Part shown: piece by piece, positions 49,791-58,658 of the stretch
How positions within the stretch are numbered: position 1 is the first letter of the stretch
How the letters are laid out: the number at the start of each line of letters is the position of its first letter
Assembly: GCA_934654835.1 (NCBI GenBank)
Contig: CAKUGY010000002.1
Coordinates: 62,001 to 126,000, forward strand
Reading direction: 5' to 3'
DNA: 64,000 nt
Source of the DNA: an uncultured Collinsella sp.
GTDB taxonomy: Bacteria > Actinomycetota > Coriobacteriia > Coriobacteriales > Coriobacteriaceae
Notes under the pieces: model-generated
What the model was told of the DNA's origin: nothing
Database searches by the model: none
The model's input: the letters and a program-made list of their open reading frames with translations, nothing else
Translations under genes and position numbers: made by a program

Positions 49791-49832
49791 CAAAAATCGC
49801 TGTTACTAAAAAGGTAACAGTACTCATATTTG
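49791..49832. repeat. Partial copy of the AGTACTGTT repeat
   Basis: AAAATCGCTGTTACTAAAAA onward matches 31678-31717 at nearly every position, including GGTAACAGTACTCATATTTG. The 372-bp gap 49535-49906 otherwise holds the nhaA terminator and no supported gene. Confidence 0.75.
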
Positions 49833-49906
49833 CCCTTTTTTGACCACAGCACCTAGAATGGACCTCGCCAGAGCCGGGAAATGGGTTAGATGACGGGCAT
49901 CGAGGC

Positions 49907-50161
49907 CTATTCCACCGTTCCGTAGACGGCGCCCCAGCCGTGAGCGGCCAGGGCAGAGTTGAGCTGGTCGCAAAGTGACTGGCGGTCGTAGTAGCCGGGC
50001 GGCAACAGGTTGACGATCTCCATGAGGTCGGGTGCTAGGTCCAAGATCTCGGCCTGCACAATCAGGTCCAAGCGGTCGATGGCGTGGCGATCGTAAAACA
50101 GCCCGTCGACCAGGCGCTGCAGGTCGCCGAACTCCTCGGCTTGAAACGAGCCGTACTCCAT
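49907..50161 (-). CDS. Small protein of unknown function
   Basis: An 84-residue acidic protein that I do not recognise. It begins EYGSFQAEEFGDLQRLVDGL and includes DLAPDLMEIVNLLPPGYYDR, consistent with a small helical domain. The ATG at 50161 is chosen because GGAGG lies six bases upstream; an earlier in-frame ATG has no such site. It is divergent from the aminotransferase gene with 159 bp between them. Confidence 0.65.
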   Translation of the reverse strand: MEYGSFQAEEFGDLQRLVDGLFYDRHAIDRLDLIVQAEILDLAPDLMEIVNLLPPGYYDRQSLCDQLNSALAAHGWGAVYGTVE

Positions 50162-50320
50162 AGTGCCTCCTTGGGCGAACCGCGCCGCCATGTGGGACGC
50201 ACGCGGCGATGCCATAATTCATTGCGATGAACTTAATCTATCACGGCTTCATAACGTTGCGGCGGTGGCGGTCTATACTTAGACGAACTGCAACGTACCG
50301 CTTCGCGAAAGGTCGCACCC

Positions 50321-51625
50321 ATGCAGACGATCTACCAGAAGATGGAAACCACCGAACTCGATGCCGCCATCGAGGCGCTCAAAGCCGAGGTCGCCGAGGT
50401 CAAGGCCAAGGGCCTGGCGCTCGATATGGCCCGCGGCAAGCCGTCGCCCTCCCAGGTGGACATTTCTCGTCCCATGCTCGATATCCTCAATGCCGACGCC
50501 GATCTGCACGACGGCAACGTCGACTGCTCCAACTACGGCTGCTTTGAGGGCATTCCCTCGGCACGCAAGCTGGCAGGGGAGTTCCTGGGCTGCCCCGCCG
50601 AGCAGACGCTCGTGCTGGGTTCGTCGAGCCTTTTGATCGAGCATGACATCGCCGGCATGTTCTGGCGTTGTGGCTCGTGCGGCAGCGAGCCCTGGGACGC
50701 CTACGAGGCCGCGCACGACGGCAAGAAGGTCAAGTTCCTGTGCCCCGTTCCCGGCTACGATCGCCACTTTGGCATCACCGCCGACTTGGGCATCGAGAAC
50801 GTCCCCGTCGCGATGACCGACAACGGCCCCGACATGGACGAGGTCGAGCGCCTCGTTGCCGCCGACGATTCCATCAAGGGTATCTGGTGCGTGCCCAAGT
50901 ATTCCAACCCCACGGGCATCACCTTTAGCGAGGACACCGTGCGTCGCCTGGTCGAGATGCCCACGGCCGCGCCCGATTTCCGCATCTTCTGGGACAACGC
51001 CTACTGCGTGCACGACCTGTACGACGAGACCGACGAGCTCGCCAACATCTTTGACCTCGCCCGCGCGGCGGGCACCGAGGACCGCGTGGTGGCCTTTGCC
51101 TCGACGTCCAAGATCACCTTCCCGGGTGCCGGCATCGGCTTTATCGGCGCGAGCCCCGCTGTCATCGCCGAGTTCTCCAAGCGTCTGAAGGCCGGCCTGA
51201 TCAGCGCCGACAAGCTCAACCAGCTGCGCCACGTGCGCTTCCTTCCCACCATCGAGGCGGTCAAGGAGCACATGAAAAAGCATGCCGAGTTCCTGCGCCC
51301 GCGCTTTGAGGCCGTCGAGCGCAAGCTCACCGAGGGCTTGGGCGACACGGGCTGTGCCACCTGGACGCACCCCCGCGGCGGCTACTTTGTGAGCTTCGAT
51401 GGTCCCGAGGGCTCGGCCCAGAAGGTTGCCACGCTCTGCGCCGACTTGGGCGTCAAGCTCACGCCGGCCGGTGCTACCTGGCCCTATGGCAAGGATCCGC
51501 GCGACACCAACATCCGCATCGCGCCGAGCTATCCCACGGTCGAGGACCTGGAGGCCGCGCTCGACGTGCTGGTGCTGGCCGTCAAGCTGGTTGCCGCCGA
51601 GCTGGCACGCGCCGAGCGCGCCTAA
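50321..51625 (+). CDS. AspT-type aspartate aminotransferase (class I-like, MocR-like fold)
   Basis: A 434-residue PLP enzyme of the actinobacterial-type aspartate aminotransferase group. It starts with a helical segment and LALDMARGKPSPSQVDISRP, then CSNYGCFEGIPSARKLAGEF. Cofactor positions appear as WCVPKYSNPTGITFS, FWDNAYCVHDL and the Schiff-base lysine in VAFASTSKITFPGAGIGF. It probably interconverts aspartate and oxaloacetate. GAAAGG precedes the ATG. A STAS-domain gene follows 52 bp later. Confidence 0.88.
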   Translation: MQTIYQKMETTELDAAIEALKAEVAEVKAKGLALDMARGKPSPSQVDISRPMLDILNADADLHDGNVDCSNYGCFEGIPSARKLAGEFLGCPAEQTLVLGSSSLLIEHDIAGMFWRCGSCGSEPWDAYEAAHDGKKVKFLCPVPGYDRHFGITADLGIENVPVAMTDNGPDMDEVERLVAADDSIKGIWCVPKYSNPTGITFSEDTVRRLVEMPTAAPDFRIFWDNAYCVHDLYDETDELANIFDLARAAGTEDRVVAFASTSKITFPGAGIGFIGASPAVIAEFSKRLKAGLISADKLNQLRHVRFLPTIEAVKEHMKKHAEFLRPRFEAVERKLTEGLGDTGCATWTHPRGGYFVSFDGPEGSAQKVATLCADLGVKLTPAGATWPYGKDPRDTNIRIAPSYPTVEDLEAALDVLVLAVKLVAAELARAERA

Positions 51626-51677
51626 CGCGCGGGGTCCCCGTATTATCCACATTCTCGAGATACAAAGGAGCGTATAC

Positions 51678-51992
51678 ATGGACTTGGGTATTTCTACCAA
51701 CCCCACGCCGGAGCTCTACACCATCAAGGTGACCGGCGAGATCGATATCTCTAACGCCGACAGCCTGCGCAACGCCATCGACCTGGCGCTCGAGCAGCCC
51801 ACCGAGGCCGTTGAGCTCGATTTTGCCCAGGTGAGCTACATCGATTCCACGGGCATTGGCGTGCTGGTGGGCGCCGCGCACCACGCGGTCGATCACGGCA
51901 AGCGTTTTAGCTGCGTCAACGTGCAGTCCCCGGTGATGCGCGTGGTCCAGTTGCTGGGCGTCGACCAGGAGATTTCGATCACGGCGGCATAG
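51678..51992 (+). CDS. STAS-domain anti-sigma factor antagonist-like protein
   Basis: A 104-residue single STAS domain. The conserved phosphorylatable serine lies in VSYIDSTGIGVLVGA, with the usual beta-strand start YTIKVTGEIDISNADSLRN. Such proteins bind anti-sigma kinases in a phosphorylation-dependent way. No cognate kinase or phosphatase gene is nearby, so its partner is elsewhere. AAAGGAG precedes the ATG. It lies after the aminotransferase gene and may share its transcript. Confidence 0.9.
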   Translation: MDLGISTNPTPELYTIKVTGEIDISNADSLRNAIDLALEQPTEAVELDFAQVSYIDSTGIGVLVGAAHHAVDHGKRFSCVNVQSPVMRVVQLLGVDQEISITAA

Positions 51993-52144
51993 GCCCTGCC
52001 CCAAAAGGGCGTGCCGTTTGGCATATGTTTATGATGCGCTCGGACGTTTTGGCGTCCGGGCGCTATACTTGACCGAATGAATAGACGAGTTCCGGCCGAA
52101 TGGCGCGGTGCGGGCTCGACTCACATCGAGCCTTGGAGGTATGT

Positions 52145-52738
52145 GTGTTTGGTATTGGAGAGGGTGAGCTCGCGATCATCGTGGTCTTCGGCTTTTTGCT
52201 GTTTGGCCCGGATAAGCTCCCGCAGATGGGCCGCACGATCGGCCGTGCCATCCGTCAGTTCCGCGAGACGCAGGAAAAGATGACGGCCGTTGTTCAGTCC
52301 GAGATTATCGATCCGGTGAGCGAGGCTGCTTCGGCGCCGGTCAAGCCCAAGAAGGCCGCTGCTGTCGACGATGATTCCGATGCGGACGAGGACGCCGCCG
52401 AGACGGCTGTGCCCGCCAAGAAGGAGACCTTTGCCGAGCGCCGTGCCCGTCTTGCCGCCGAGAAGGCCGCAAGTGAGGGTGCCGCCGAGGGCGAGCCTGC
52501 TGTCGGAGAGACTGAAGCTGAGAGCGCCGAGTCCACTGCCGAGCCCGAGGCTAACGCCGCCGAGCCCGCTCCCGCTGCAGAACCGGAGCCCGAGCCCGAG
52601 CCGGCAGAACCCACGACGGCCGACCTCTATGCCCGTCGCCCTCGCAAGCGCAAGGCCGTTGTCGACCAGTTCGCCCGCGAGCTCGAGGCCGAGGACGAAG
52701 CCGCTGCCGCCGACGCCCCGAAGGGAGGCGATGAGTAA
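52145..52738 (+). CDS. Sec-independent translocase subunit TatA/TatB
   Basis: A 197-residue protein with the TatA/B layout: a short N-terminal membrane helix (GELAIIVVFGFLLFGPDKLP), an amphipathic helix (MGRTIGRAIRQFRETQE), then a long acidic Ala/Glu/Pro-rich tail and a basic ARRPRKRKAV near the end. The FGPDKLP hinge is characteristic. I choose GTG at 52145 because TTGGAGG lies five bases upstream and it places the helix at the N-terminus. The tail length favours TatB-like function, but one protein may serve both roles. tatC follows with one base overlap. Confidence 0.88.
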   Translation: MFGIGEGELAIIVVFGFLLFGPDKLPQMGRTIGRAIRQFRETQEKMTAVVQSEIIDPVSEAASAPVKPKKAAAVDDDSDADEDAAETAVPAKKETFAERRARLAAEKAASEGAAEGEPAVGETEAESAESTAEPEANAAEPAPAAEPEPEPEPAEPTTADLYARRPRKRKAVVDQFARELEAEDEAAAADAPKGGDE

Positions 52739-53529
52739 TGCCTATCGGACCCGCGCGTATGCCGCTCTTCGATCACCTGGGAGAGCTCCGTCGCCGTCTG
52801 ACCATCGTGGTCGTATCGGTGTTTGCCGCAGCTATCGTGCTGTATTTCGCCACGCCCGTGGTGCTCGACATCTTGGAAGACCCCATCCGATCCTTTGTGC
52901 CGGACGGTAAGTTTTACATCACCACCACGCTCGGCGGCTTTGGCCTGCGCTTCTCGCTTGCCATTAAGATGGCCGTGGTCATGTGTACGCCCATGATCAT
53001 CTGGCAGATCCTGGCATTTTTCCTGCCGGCGCTGCGTCCCAACGAGCGCAAGTGGGTTGTGCCCACGGTGCTCGCCTCGACGGTGCTGTTCTTCCTGGGC
53101 GCCATCTTCTGCTATTTCATCATCATCCCGGCGGGCTTTGAGTGGCTCATCGGCGAGACCTCGGCCGTCGCCACCGCACTGCCCGACCTGGAGAACTACG
53201 TCAACATGGAGCTGCTCTTTATGATCGGCTTTGGCGTGGCGTTTGAGCTGCCGCTCATCATCTTCTACCTGTCCGTTTTTCACATCGTGTCCTATGCCGC
53301 CTTCCGCAAGGCCTGGCGTTACGTGTACGTGGGCCTGCTCGTGGGCTCGGCTGTGATCACGCCCGACGGCTCGCCCGTCACCCTGGGCCTTATGTACGGC
53401 GCCCTGCTCTCGCTCTACGAGATCTCGCTCGCCGTCGCCCGCGTGGTCATTACCGCGCGCGAGGGCAAGCAGGGCTTGTTCGTGAGCCGTCTGGACCTGT
53501 TCTCGGACGATGAGGACGACGAGGAGTAA
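52738..53529 (+). CDS. tatC: Twin-arginine translocase subunit TatC
   Basis: A 263-residue membrane protein with six helices. It starts PLFDHLGELRRRLTIVVVSV, the conserved TatC entry, and includes FLPALRPNERKWVVP, the essential glutamate region GFGVAFELPLIIFYL, and VITPDGSPVTLGLMYG. It recognises twin-arginine signal peptides with TatB. The start overlaps the TatA/B stop (TAATG). The C-terminus is acidic (DDEDDEE). Hydrogenase maturation genes follow at once, consistent with Tat-exported metalloenzymes. Confidence 0.96.
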   Translation: MPIGPARMPLFDHLGELRRRLTIVVVSVFAAAIVLYFATPVVLDILEDPIRSFVPDGKFYITTTLGGFGLRFSLAIKMAVVMCTPMIIWQILAFFLPALRPNERKWVVPTVLASTVLFFLGAIFCYFIIIPAGFEWLIGETSAVATALPDLENYVNMELLFMIGFGVAFELPLIIFYLSVFHIVSYAAFRKAWRYVYVGLLVGSAVITPDGSPVTLGLMYGALLSLYEISLAVARVVITAREGKQGLFVSRLDLFSDDEDDEE

Positions 53530-53535
53530 ATCGGT

Positions 53536-53892
53536 ATGCACGAGGTTGGCATTGTCAACGGCATACTCGATACAGTGATTCGCGCGGCGCGTGGGGCGGG
53601 GGCCTCACGCGCCGTTTTGGTAACGCTGCGTATCGGGGATATGACCGAGGTCGTGCGCGAGGCGCTCGATTTTGCCTGGGAGACGTTTCGCGACGAGGAC
53701 CCGCTCACACAAGGCTGCGAGCTTGCCGTAGAGGAGATTCATCCGCAAAGCGAATGCCTAGACTGCGGCGAGGTCTTCTACCACGACCGCTTCCACTGCC
53801 GCTGCCCTCAGTGCGGCGGCGCCAACGTGCGCCTGCTGCACGGCCGCGAGCTCGACATTGCGAGCATCGAGATCGAAACCCCCGACGATTAG
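53536..53892 (+). CDS. hypA: Hydrogenase/urease nickel-incorporation protein HypA
   Basis: A 118-residue nickel chaperone. It has the N-terminal nickel site MHEVGIVNGIL and a zinc site with CLDCGEVFYHD and CRCPQCGG, giving two CxxC pairs. It works with HypB in loading nickel into [NiFe]-hydrogenase. The start lies six bases after tatC, with GAGGAG inside the tatC end. hypB follows 55 bp later. No hydrogenase structural genes are in this window. Confidence 0.95.
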   Translation: MHEVGIVNGILDTVIRAARGAGASRAVLVTLRIGDMTEVVREALDFAWETFRDEDPLTQGCELAVEEIHPQSECLDCGEVFYHDRFHCRCPQCGGANVRLLHGRELDIASIEIETPDD

Positions 53893-53947
53893 CCCGCTAG
53901 CCATCTGGCGATGGGGTATAAAGGGGCAAAAGTAAGGAGTGCCGAAT

Positions 53948-54631
53948 ATGGCCGAGAAAACGATTGATATCGCATCGCCGATCCTGTCGCGCAACGAGCG
54001 CCTGGCAGATCAGCTGCGTCAGCGATTCACAGAGACAAACACCTACGTGATCAACGTCTTGTCGAGCCCAGGCTCGGGCAAGACCACCACGATCCTGGGC
54101 ACCAACGAGCGCCTTCGCGACAAAGCCGGCCTGCGTTGCGCCGTCATCGAGGGCGATATCGCCTCGGATGTCGACGCCATTACCATGAAGGAAGCCGGCA
54201 TGCCCGCCATCCAGATCAACACGGGCGGCCTGTGCCACCTCGAGGGCAACATGATCATGGAGGCTGTCGATGCGTTCGACCAGGCCGTCGGTCTGGAGAA
54301 CATCGACGTCATCTTTATCGAAAACGTGGGCAACCTGGTCTGCCCGGTCGACTTTGACCTGGGCGAGAACCTGTCCATCATGATCCTCTCGGTTCCCGAG
54401 GGCGACGACAAGCCCATCAAGTACCCGGGCATCTTCCAACACGCCGGCGCACAGCTACTCAACAAGGTCGACGTGGCCCCGGCTTTCGATTTTGACATGG
54501 ATAGGTATACTAAGACACTCGATGACCTCAATCCGCAGGCGCCGCGGTTTGCCGTGAGCGCGCGCAAGGGCGAGGGCATGGATGCCTGGTGCGATTGGCT
54601 CATCGGGCAGATTGAGCAAGCAAGGGCGTAA
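53948..54631 (+). CDS. hypB: Hydrogenase nickel-incorporation GTPase HypB
   Basis: A 227-residue SIMIBI-class GTPase. The P-loop is VLSSPGSGKTTTI, with CAVIEGDIASDVDA, nickel-site INTGGLCHLEGNMI, IENVGNLVCPVDFD and the base-specific LLNKVDVA. It lacks the N-terminal histidine-rich nickel-storage stretch and the CxxCGC motif of some homologues. GTP hydrolysis drives nickel delivery with HypA. ATG 53948 follows TAAGGAG; an in-frame GTG nine bases earlier overlaps that site. Confidence 0.95.
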   Translation: MAEKTIDIASPILSRNERLADQLRQRFTETNTYVINVLSSPGSGKTTTILGTNERLRDKAGLRCAVIEGDIASDVDAITMKEAGMPAIQINTGGLCHLEGNMIMEAVDAFDQAVGLENIDVIFIENVGNLVCPVDFDLGENLSIMILSVPEGDDKPIKYPGIFQHAGAQLLNKVDVAPAFDFDMDRYTKTLDDLNPQAPRFAVSARKGEGMDAWCDWLIGQIEQARA

Positions 54632-54685
54632 GTCGGCCGCCATACGGGCGGGCGTAGCCGCAGAGATACGAGATAGGAGCCTCTT

Positions 54686-57280
54686 TTGAAGCTCATCATC
54701 GCCGAGAAAAACGACGCCGCGCGTCAGATCGCCGAGCGTCTGTCCACGGGTAAGCCCAAAAAGGACAAGGTGTACAACACCGCCATCTACCGTTTTGAGT
54801 GGAAGGGCGAGGAGTGCGTGACTATCGGCCTTGCCGGTCACATCCTGGCGCCCGATTTTTGCGACAGCGTGCTGTTCGATAAAAAGCTGGGCTGGTATTC
54901 GGTGACCGAGGACGGCGAGATGCTGCCGGCGGATATGCCCGATGGCCTGGCTCGTCCGCCCTACGACACCAAGCGCAAGCCGTTTCTTGCCGACGGCATC
55001 TCCATCAAGGGCTGGAAGCTCGAGAGCCTGCCGTATCTTACCTGGGCGCCGGTCATTAAGCTGCCGGCCGAGAAGGAACTCATTCGTTCGCTCAAGAACC
55101 TGGCCAAGAAGTCCGACAGCGTCATCATCGCTACGGACTTTGACCGCGAGGGCGAGCTCATTGGCTCGGACGCCCTCAACAAGGTGCGCGAGGTAGCGCC
55201 GGACCTGCCGGTTGCCCGCGCTCAGTATTCTTCGTTTACCAAGGCCGAGATCACGCAGGCCTTCGATAACCTCGTCTCGCTCGACCAGAACCTGGCCGAC
55301 GCCGGCGAGAGCCGCCAGCACATCGACCTCATTTGGGGCGCGGTGCTCACGCGTTACCTGACGCTCGCCAAGTTTGGCGGCTTTGGCAACGTGCGCTCTG
55401 CCGGCCGCGTGCAGACGCCGACGCTCGCCCTGGTGGTCGAGCGCGAGCGCGAGCGCATGGCGTTTGTGCCCGAGGACTATTGGCAGATCCGAGGCATGGG
55501 CGCCGCGCAGGGTGCCACCGAGGACGATCGCTTTAAGATCGCGCACAAGACGGCGCGCTTTACCGACAAGGATGCTGCCGAGATGGCGTACGGCCATGTT
55601 GACGGCGCCACGACGGCAACCGTTGCCGCGGTGACCAAACGCTCGCGCAAGCAGCAGCCGCCAACGCCGTTCGCGACGACATCGCTGCAGGCTGCCGCCG
55701 CGGCCGAGGGCATCTCGCCTGCGCGTACCATGCGCATCGCCGAGTCCCTCTACATGGCGGGCCTCATCAGCTACCCGCGTGTCGACAACACCGTGTACCC
55801 CGCGACGCTCGATCTGGGCGCCGTGGTGAGCGACTTGGCAAAGATCAACCCGGCGCTCGCACCCGTCTGCAAAAAGGTGCTCGCCGGCCCCATGAAGCCC
55901 ACGCGCGGCAAGGTCGAGACCACCGACCACCCGCCGATCTATCCCACGGGCGAGGGCGATCCGTCCACGCTCGACGGCGGCCAGCGCAAGCTCTACGACC
56001 TCATCGCCCGCCGCTTCCTGGCGACGCTCATGGGCCCCGCGACCATCGAGAACACCAAGCTCGAGCTCGATGTGAACGGCGAGCCGTTCGTGGCTTCGGG
56101 CGACGTGCTCGTGACCCCGGGCTTCCGCGAGGCCTATCCGTACGGCCTTAAGCGCGACGAGCAGATGCCGCCGCTGGAGCAGGGCGATACGGTCGACGTG
56201 TTCGACATCAAGCTCGAGGCCAAGCAGACCGAGCCGCCCGCGCGCTACAGCCAGGGCAAGCTCGTGCAGGAGATGGAAAAGCGCGGCCTGGGCACCAAGT
56301 CCACGCGCGCGAGCATCATCGAGCGCCTGTATGCCGTGCGCTACCTCAAAAACGATCCCGTGGAGCCGAGCCAGCTGGGCATCGCCATCATCGACGCGCT
56401 GACGCAGTTTGCCCCGCGCATCACGAGCCCCGATATGACCAGCGAGCTCGACGGCGACATGACCCGCGTGGAGCGTGGCGAGGATACCGAAGAGCATGTC
56501 GTGACGCACTCGCGCGCGCTGCTGGCCGGCGTGCTCGACGAGCTGCTCAAGCACACGCAGGAGCTGGGCGACGCCATCAGCGACGCCGTCACGGCCGACG
56601 CGCGCGTGGGCGCCTGTCCCAAGTGCGGCAAGGACCTGGTTATGAAGACGAGCGCCAAGACCCGCGGCAGCTTCATTGGCTGCATGGGCTGGCCCGACTG
56701 CGATGTGACCTATCCGGTGCCGAGCGGCGTCAAGGTGAGCCCACTCGAGGGCGAGGCGGCGGTGTGCCCCGAGTGCGGCGCGCCGCGCATCAAGTGTCAG
56801 CCGTTCCGCCAGAAGGCCTTCGAGATTTGCGTGAACCCCACGTGTCCCACCAACTACGAGCCCGACCTTAAGGTGGGCGAGTGCAAGGTGTGTGCCGAGG
56901 CCGGACGCCATGGCGACCTGATCGCGCATAAGAGCGAAAAGAGCGGCAAGCGCTTTATTCGCTGCACCAACTACGATGACTGCGGCGTGAGCTATCCGCT
57001 GCCGGCGCGCGGCAAGCTCGAGGCGACGGGCGAGACCTGTCCCGAGTGCGGCGCCCCCATCGTGGTGGTCAACACGGCGCGCGGCCCGTGGCGCATCTGC
57101 GTCAACATGGACTGCCCGACCAAGGAGAAGAAGCCCGCCCGCGGCCGCAAGACTGCGACCAAGGCGAGTACGGTCAAGAAGACTTCGACGGCGAAGAAGA
57201 CAACGACGGCCAAAAAGACGGCCGCCAAGAAGACGACCGCCAAGAAGGCCACGACAAAGAAGGCCGCCGCCGACAAATAG
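54686..57280 (+). CDS. topA: Type IA DNA topoisomerase I
   Basis: An 864-residue topoisomerase relaxing negative supercoils. The Toprim domain starts KLIIAEKNDAARQIAERL and has the acidic triad in ATDFDREGELIGSDAL. NVRSAGRVQTPTLALVVERE follows. The catalytic tyrosine is residue 363 in GLISYPRVDNTVYP. The C-terminus carries several four-cysteine zinc ribbons (CPKCGKDL, CPECGAPRIKC, CKVCAEAG, CPECGAPIVV). It ends in about 45 residues of Lys/Ala/Thr repeats, an unusual histone-like tail. Translation starts at TTG, with AGGAG about seven bases upstream. It ends before a G/C-rich hairpin. Confidence 0.95.
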   Translation: MKLIIAEKNDAARQIAERLSTGKPKKDKVYNTAIYRFEWKGEECVTIGLAGHILAPDFCDSVLFDKKLGWYSVTEDGEMLPADMPDGLARPPYDTKRKPFLADGISIKGWKLESLPYLTWAPVIKLPAEKELIRSLKNLAKKSDSVIIATDFDREGELIGSDALNKVREVAPDLPVARAQYSSFTKAEITQAFDNLVSLDQNLADAGESRQHIDLIWGAVLTRYLTLAKFGGFGNVRSAGRVQTPTLALVVERERERMAFVPEDYWQIRGMGAAQGATEDDRFKIAHKTARFTDKDAAEMAYGHVDGATTATVAAVTKRSRKQQPPTPFATTSLQAAAAAEGISPARTMRIAESLYMAGLISYPRVDNTVYPATLDLGAVVSDLAKINPALAPVCKKVLAGPMKPTRGKVETTDHPPIYPTGEGDPSTLDGGQRKLYDLIARRFLATLMGPATIENTKLELDVNGEPFVASGDVLVTPGFREAYPYGLKRDEQMPPLEQGDTVDVFDIKLEAKQTEPPARYSQGKLVQEMEKRGLGTKSTRASIIERLYAVRYLKNDPVEPSQLGIAIIDALTQFAPRITSPDMTSELDGDMTRVERGEDTEEHVVTHSRALLAGVLDELLKHTQELGDAISDAVTADARVGACPKCGKDLVMKTSAKTRGSFIGCMGWPDCDVTYPVPSGVKVSPLEGEAAVCPECGAPRIKCQPFRQKAFEICVNPTCPTNYEPDLKVGECKVCAEAGRHGDLIAHKSEKSGKRFIRCTNYDDCGVSYPLPARGKLEATGETCPECGAPIVVVNTARGPWRICVNMDCPTKEKKPARGRKTATKASTVKKTSTAKKTTTAKKTAAKKTTAKKATTKKAAADK

Positions 57281-57306
57281 CCGAACAGCGACGCAACACA
57301 GCAACA

Positions 57307-57344
57307 GGGGCCGGGTGCGCGAATCCAAACGCGCACCCGGCCCC
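57307..57344. terminator. Strong hairpin after topA
   Basis: GGGGCCGGGTGCGC pairs perfectly with GCGCACCCGGCCCC around ten bases. No T-run follows, but a palindromic repeat begins eight bases later. Confidence 0.7.
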
Positions 57345-57351
57345 GCTCATG

Positions 57352-57418
57352 AGTTGCGGTGAAATAGTTCTTATTTGGGCTTGCAGGGCTCAAAAACCGG
57401 AACTATTCCACCGCAACT
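57352..57418. repeat. AGTTGCGGTG palindromic element, copy 4
   Basis: A 67-bp element with arms AGTTGCGGTGAAATAGTTC and complement (one A-C mismatch). With copy 5 it brackets the zinc-ribbon membrane protein gene. Confidence 0.9.
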
Positions 57419-57436
57419 TCTTGTTGGTAGGGGAGT

Positions 57437-58420
57437 TTAGTTCACTTCGACGGGCTTGGCGCCGGGATAGCGCTCCTCAAAGTCTAGACGGTACTTATTG
57501 TCATTGGTGCCCGCCACGTTGTCGCGTGACAGCGGTGCCACGATCTCATTCTTGTGGTCCGCGGGCTTGGCGTATTTCAGGCTGATTTCCCAGGCATCGC
57601 AGATCGCGTCGATGCGGTGATCCAAGTCGTCGTACAGGGCGATGATGTCCTTCCAGGAGCTGTAGTTTTTGGAGCTCGTCGGGACGTCCAGGTCCTCGAC
57701 GATGTCGTAATACTGCTCGATGGTGTCCTCTGTGCGCTCGGCAACATCGGCGAGATTCTGACGGGTGGTGCGATCTTCTTCCAGATAGCTGCCGTTGAAG
57801 GTCTGCGCGCAGGCGCGGACCTGGCTGTCGAGATCTTCGAGCAGGTCGTAGTATTCACTCAGCCGGCGGTAGAGGTTTTGCTCGGAGAGCGTCGCTTCGC
57901 CGCCATCCTCGTCGTCATCGTCATCGTCGTCGTACAGGCTGTTGGGGTCGCCGAGGGGTTTTAGGTCATCGTCGTCGACATCGCGGTGCAGCTTGGTTAC
58001 CTCGGCAGTCGTCTGCGTGGAAGCGCTGTCGAACGGTTTGATCACAAAGAAGATGACCAGGGCGATGATGATCACCACCAACACAACGATAATGGCGACA
58101 AGTGGTCCGGTGCCGCTCTTCTTGGGAGCGGGCGCTTGTGACTGAACGGGCGCGTATGCAGGTGCCGGCTGCTGCTGAGGCGAGCCGCTCGCGACAGGGA
58201 TGCGCTGCGTGGTCTCGACCGACACGGGGCTTGCGGCGGGGTCGGGGCGATAGGCGAGGGGGTCGTTCGCCTTGGTTTGCGGCGTATCGAGGGAGCCGGT
58301 CTGCTCAAAAGCGGGCTGGCTATTGCCTGCGGCCGACTGCCCAACGGGTGCACCGCACGAGGTGCAGAACTTGGCGTCGTCTGCAAGAAGCTTGCCGCAC
58401 GAGGCGCAATACCGAGACAT
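57437..58420 (-). CDS. Zinc-ribbon membrane protein of unknown function
   Basis: A 327-residue protein. The N-terminus is a zinc ribbon (YCASCGKLLADDAKFCTSCG). A Pro/Gln/Ser-rich linker leads to one membrane helix (about 105-130, GPLVAIIVVLVVIIIALVIF). An extracytoplasmic domain follows, with an aspartate run (LYDDDDDDDEDGG) and a helical C-terminus. The topology resembles other bacterial zinc-ribbon membrane proteins whose function is unknown. Start ATG 58420 has AGGAGT upstream. It is alone on its strand and flanked on both sides by AGTTGCGGTG palindromes. Confidence 0.8.
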   Translation of the reverse strand: MSRYCASCGKLLADDAKFCTSCGAPVGQSAAGNSQPAFEQTGSLDTPQTKANDPLAYRPDPAASPVSVETTQRIPVASGSPQQQPAPAYAPVQSQAPAPKKSGTGPLVAIIVVLVVIIIALVIFFVIKPFDSASTQTTAEVTKLHRDVDDDDLKPLGDPNSLYDDDDDDDEDGGEATLSEQNLYRRLSEYYDLLEDLDSQVRACAQTFNGSYLEEDRTTRQNLADVAERTEDTIEQYYDIVEDLDVPTSSKNYSSWKDIIALYDDLDHRIDAICDAWEISLKYAKPADHKNEIVAPLSRDNVAGTNDNKYRLDFEERYPGAKPVEVN

Positions 58421-58487
58421 TGCCACTCCTTTCGCCACATTTCAATGCAATACGTCGATTATACCCAGCGTCCAAAACTCCCCATCA

Positions 58488-58558
58488 TAAGTTGCGGTGA
58501 AATAGGGAGTGTTTGGTGGTCTCAGGGCTGTAATCAGTCCCTATTTCACCGCAACTTA
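58488..58558. repeat. AGTTGCGGTG palindromic element, copy 5
   Basis: A 71-bp element with perfect 21-bp arms, TAAGTTGCGGTGAAATAGGG and complement. The inner stem is GGGA/TCCC rather than the GTTCC/GGAAC of copies 2-4. Confidence 0.9.
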
Positions 58559-58577
58559 GGAGGCTACTAGGTGGGAT

Positions 58578-58606
58578 TTGGGACGCGCCGAGCACTGGGG
58601 TATCAT
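58578..58606 (+). promoter_or_regulatory. Likely sigma-70 promoter of tmk
   Basis: TTGGGA (58578-58583), a 17-base spacer, then TATCAT (58601-58606), 52 bp before the tmk start. Confidence 0.6.
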
Positions 58607-58658
58607 GGCTTGGTTGATATATCTGCATTTACGCGCCTTGTAGGAAGGGGCTGCGCCC

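Noticed and set aside
54455..57328. A 957-codon minus-strand open frame opposite topA
   Set aside because: It is antisense to a certain topoisomerase gene, Arg/His/Leu-rich, and an artefact of G/C-rich third positions.
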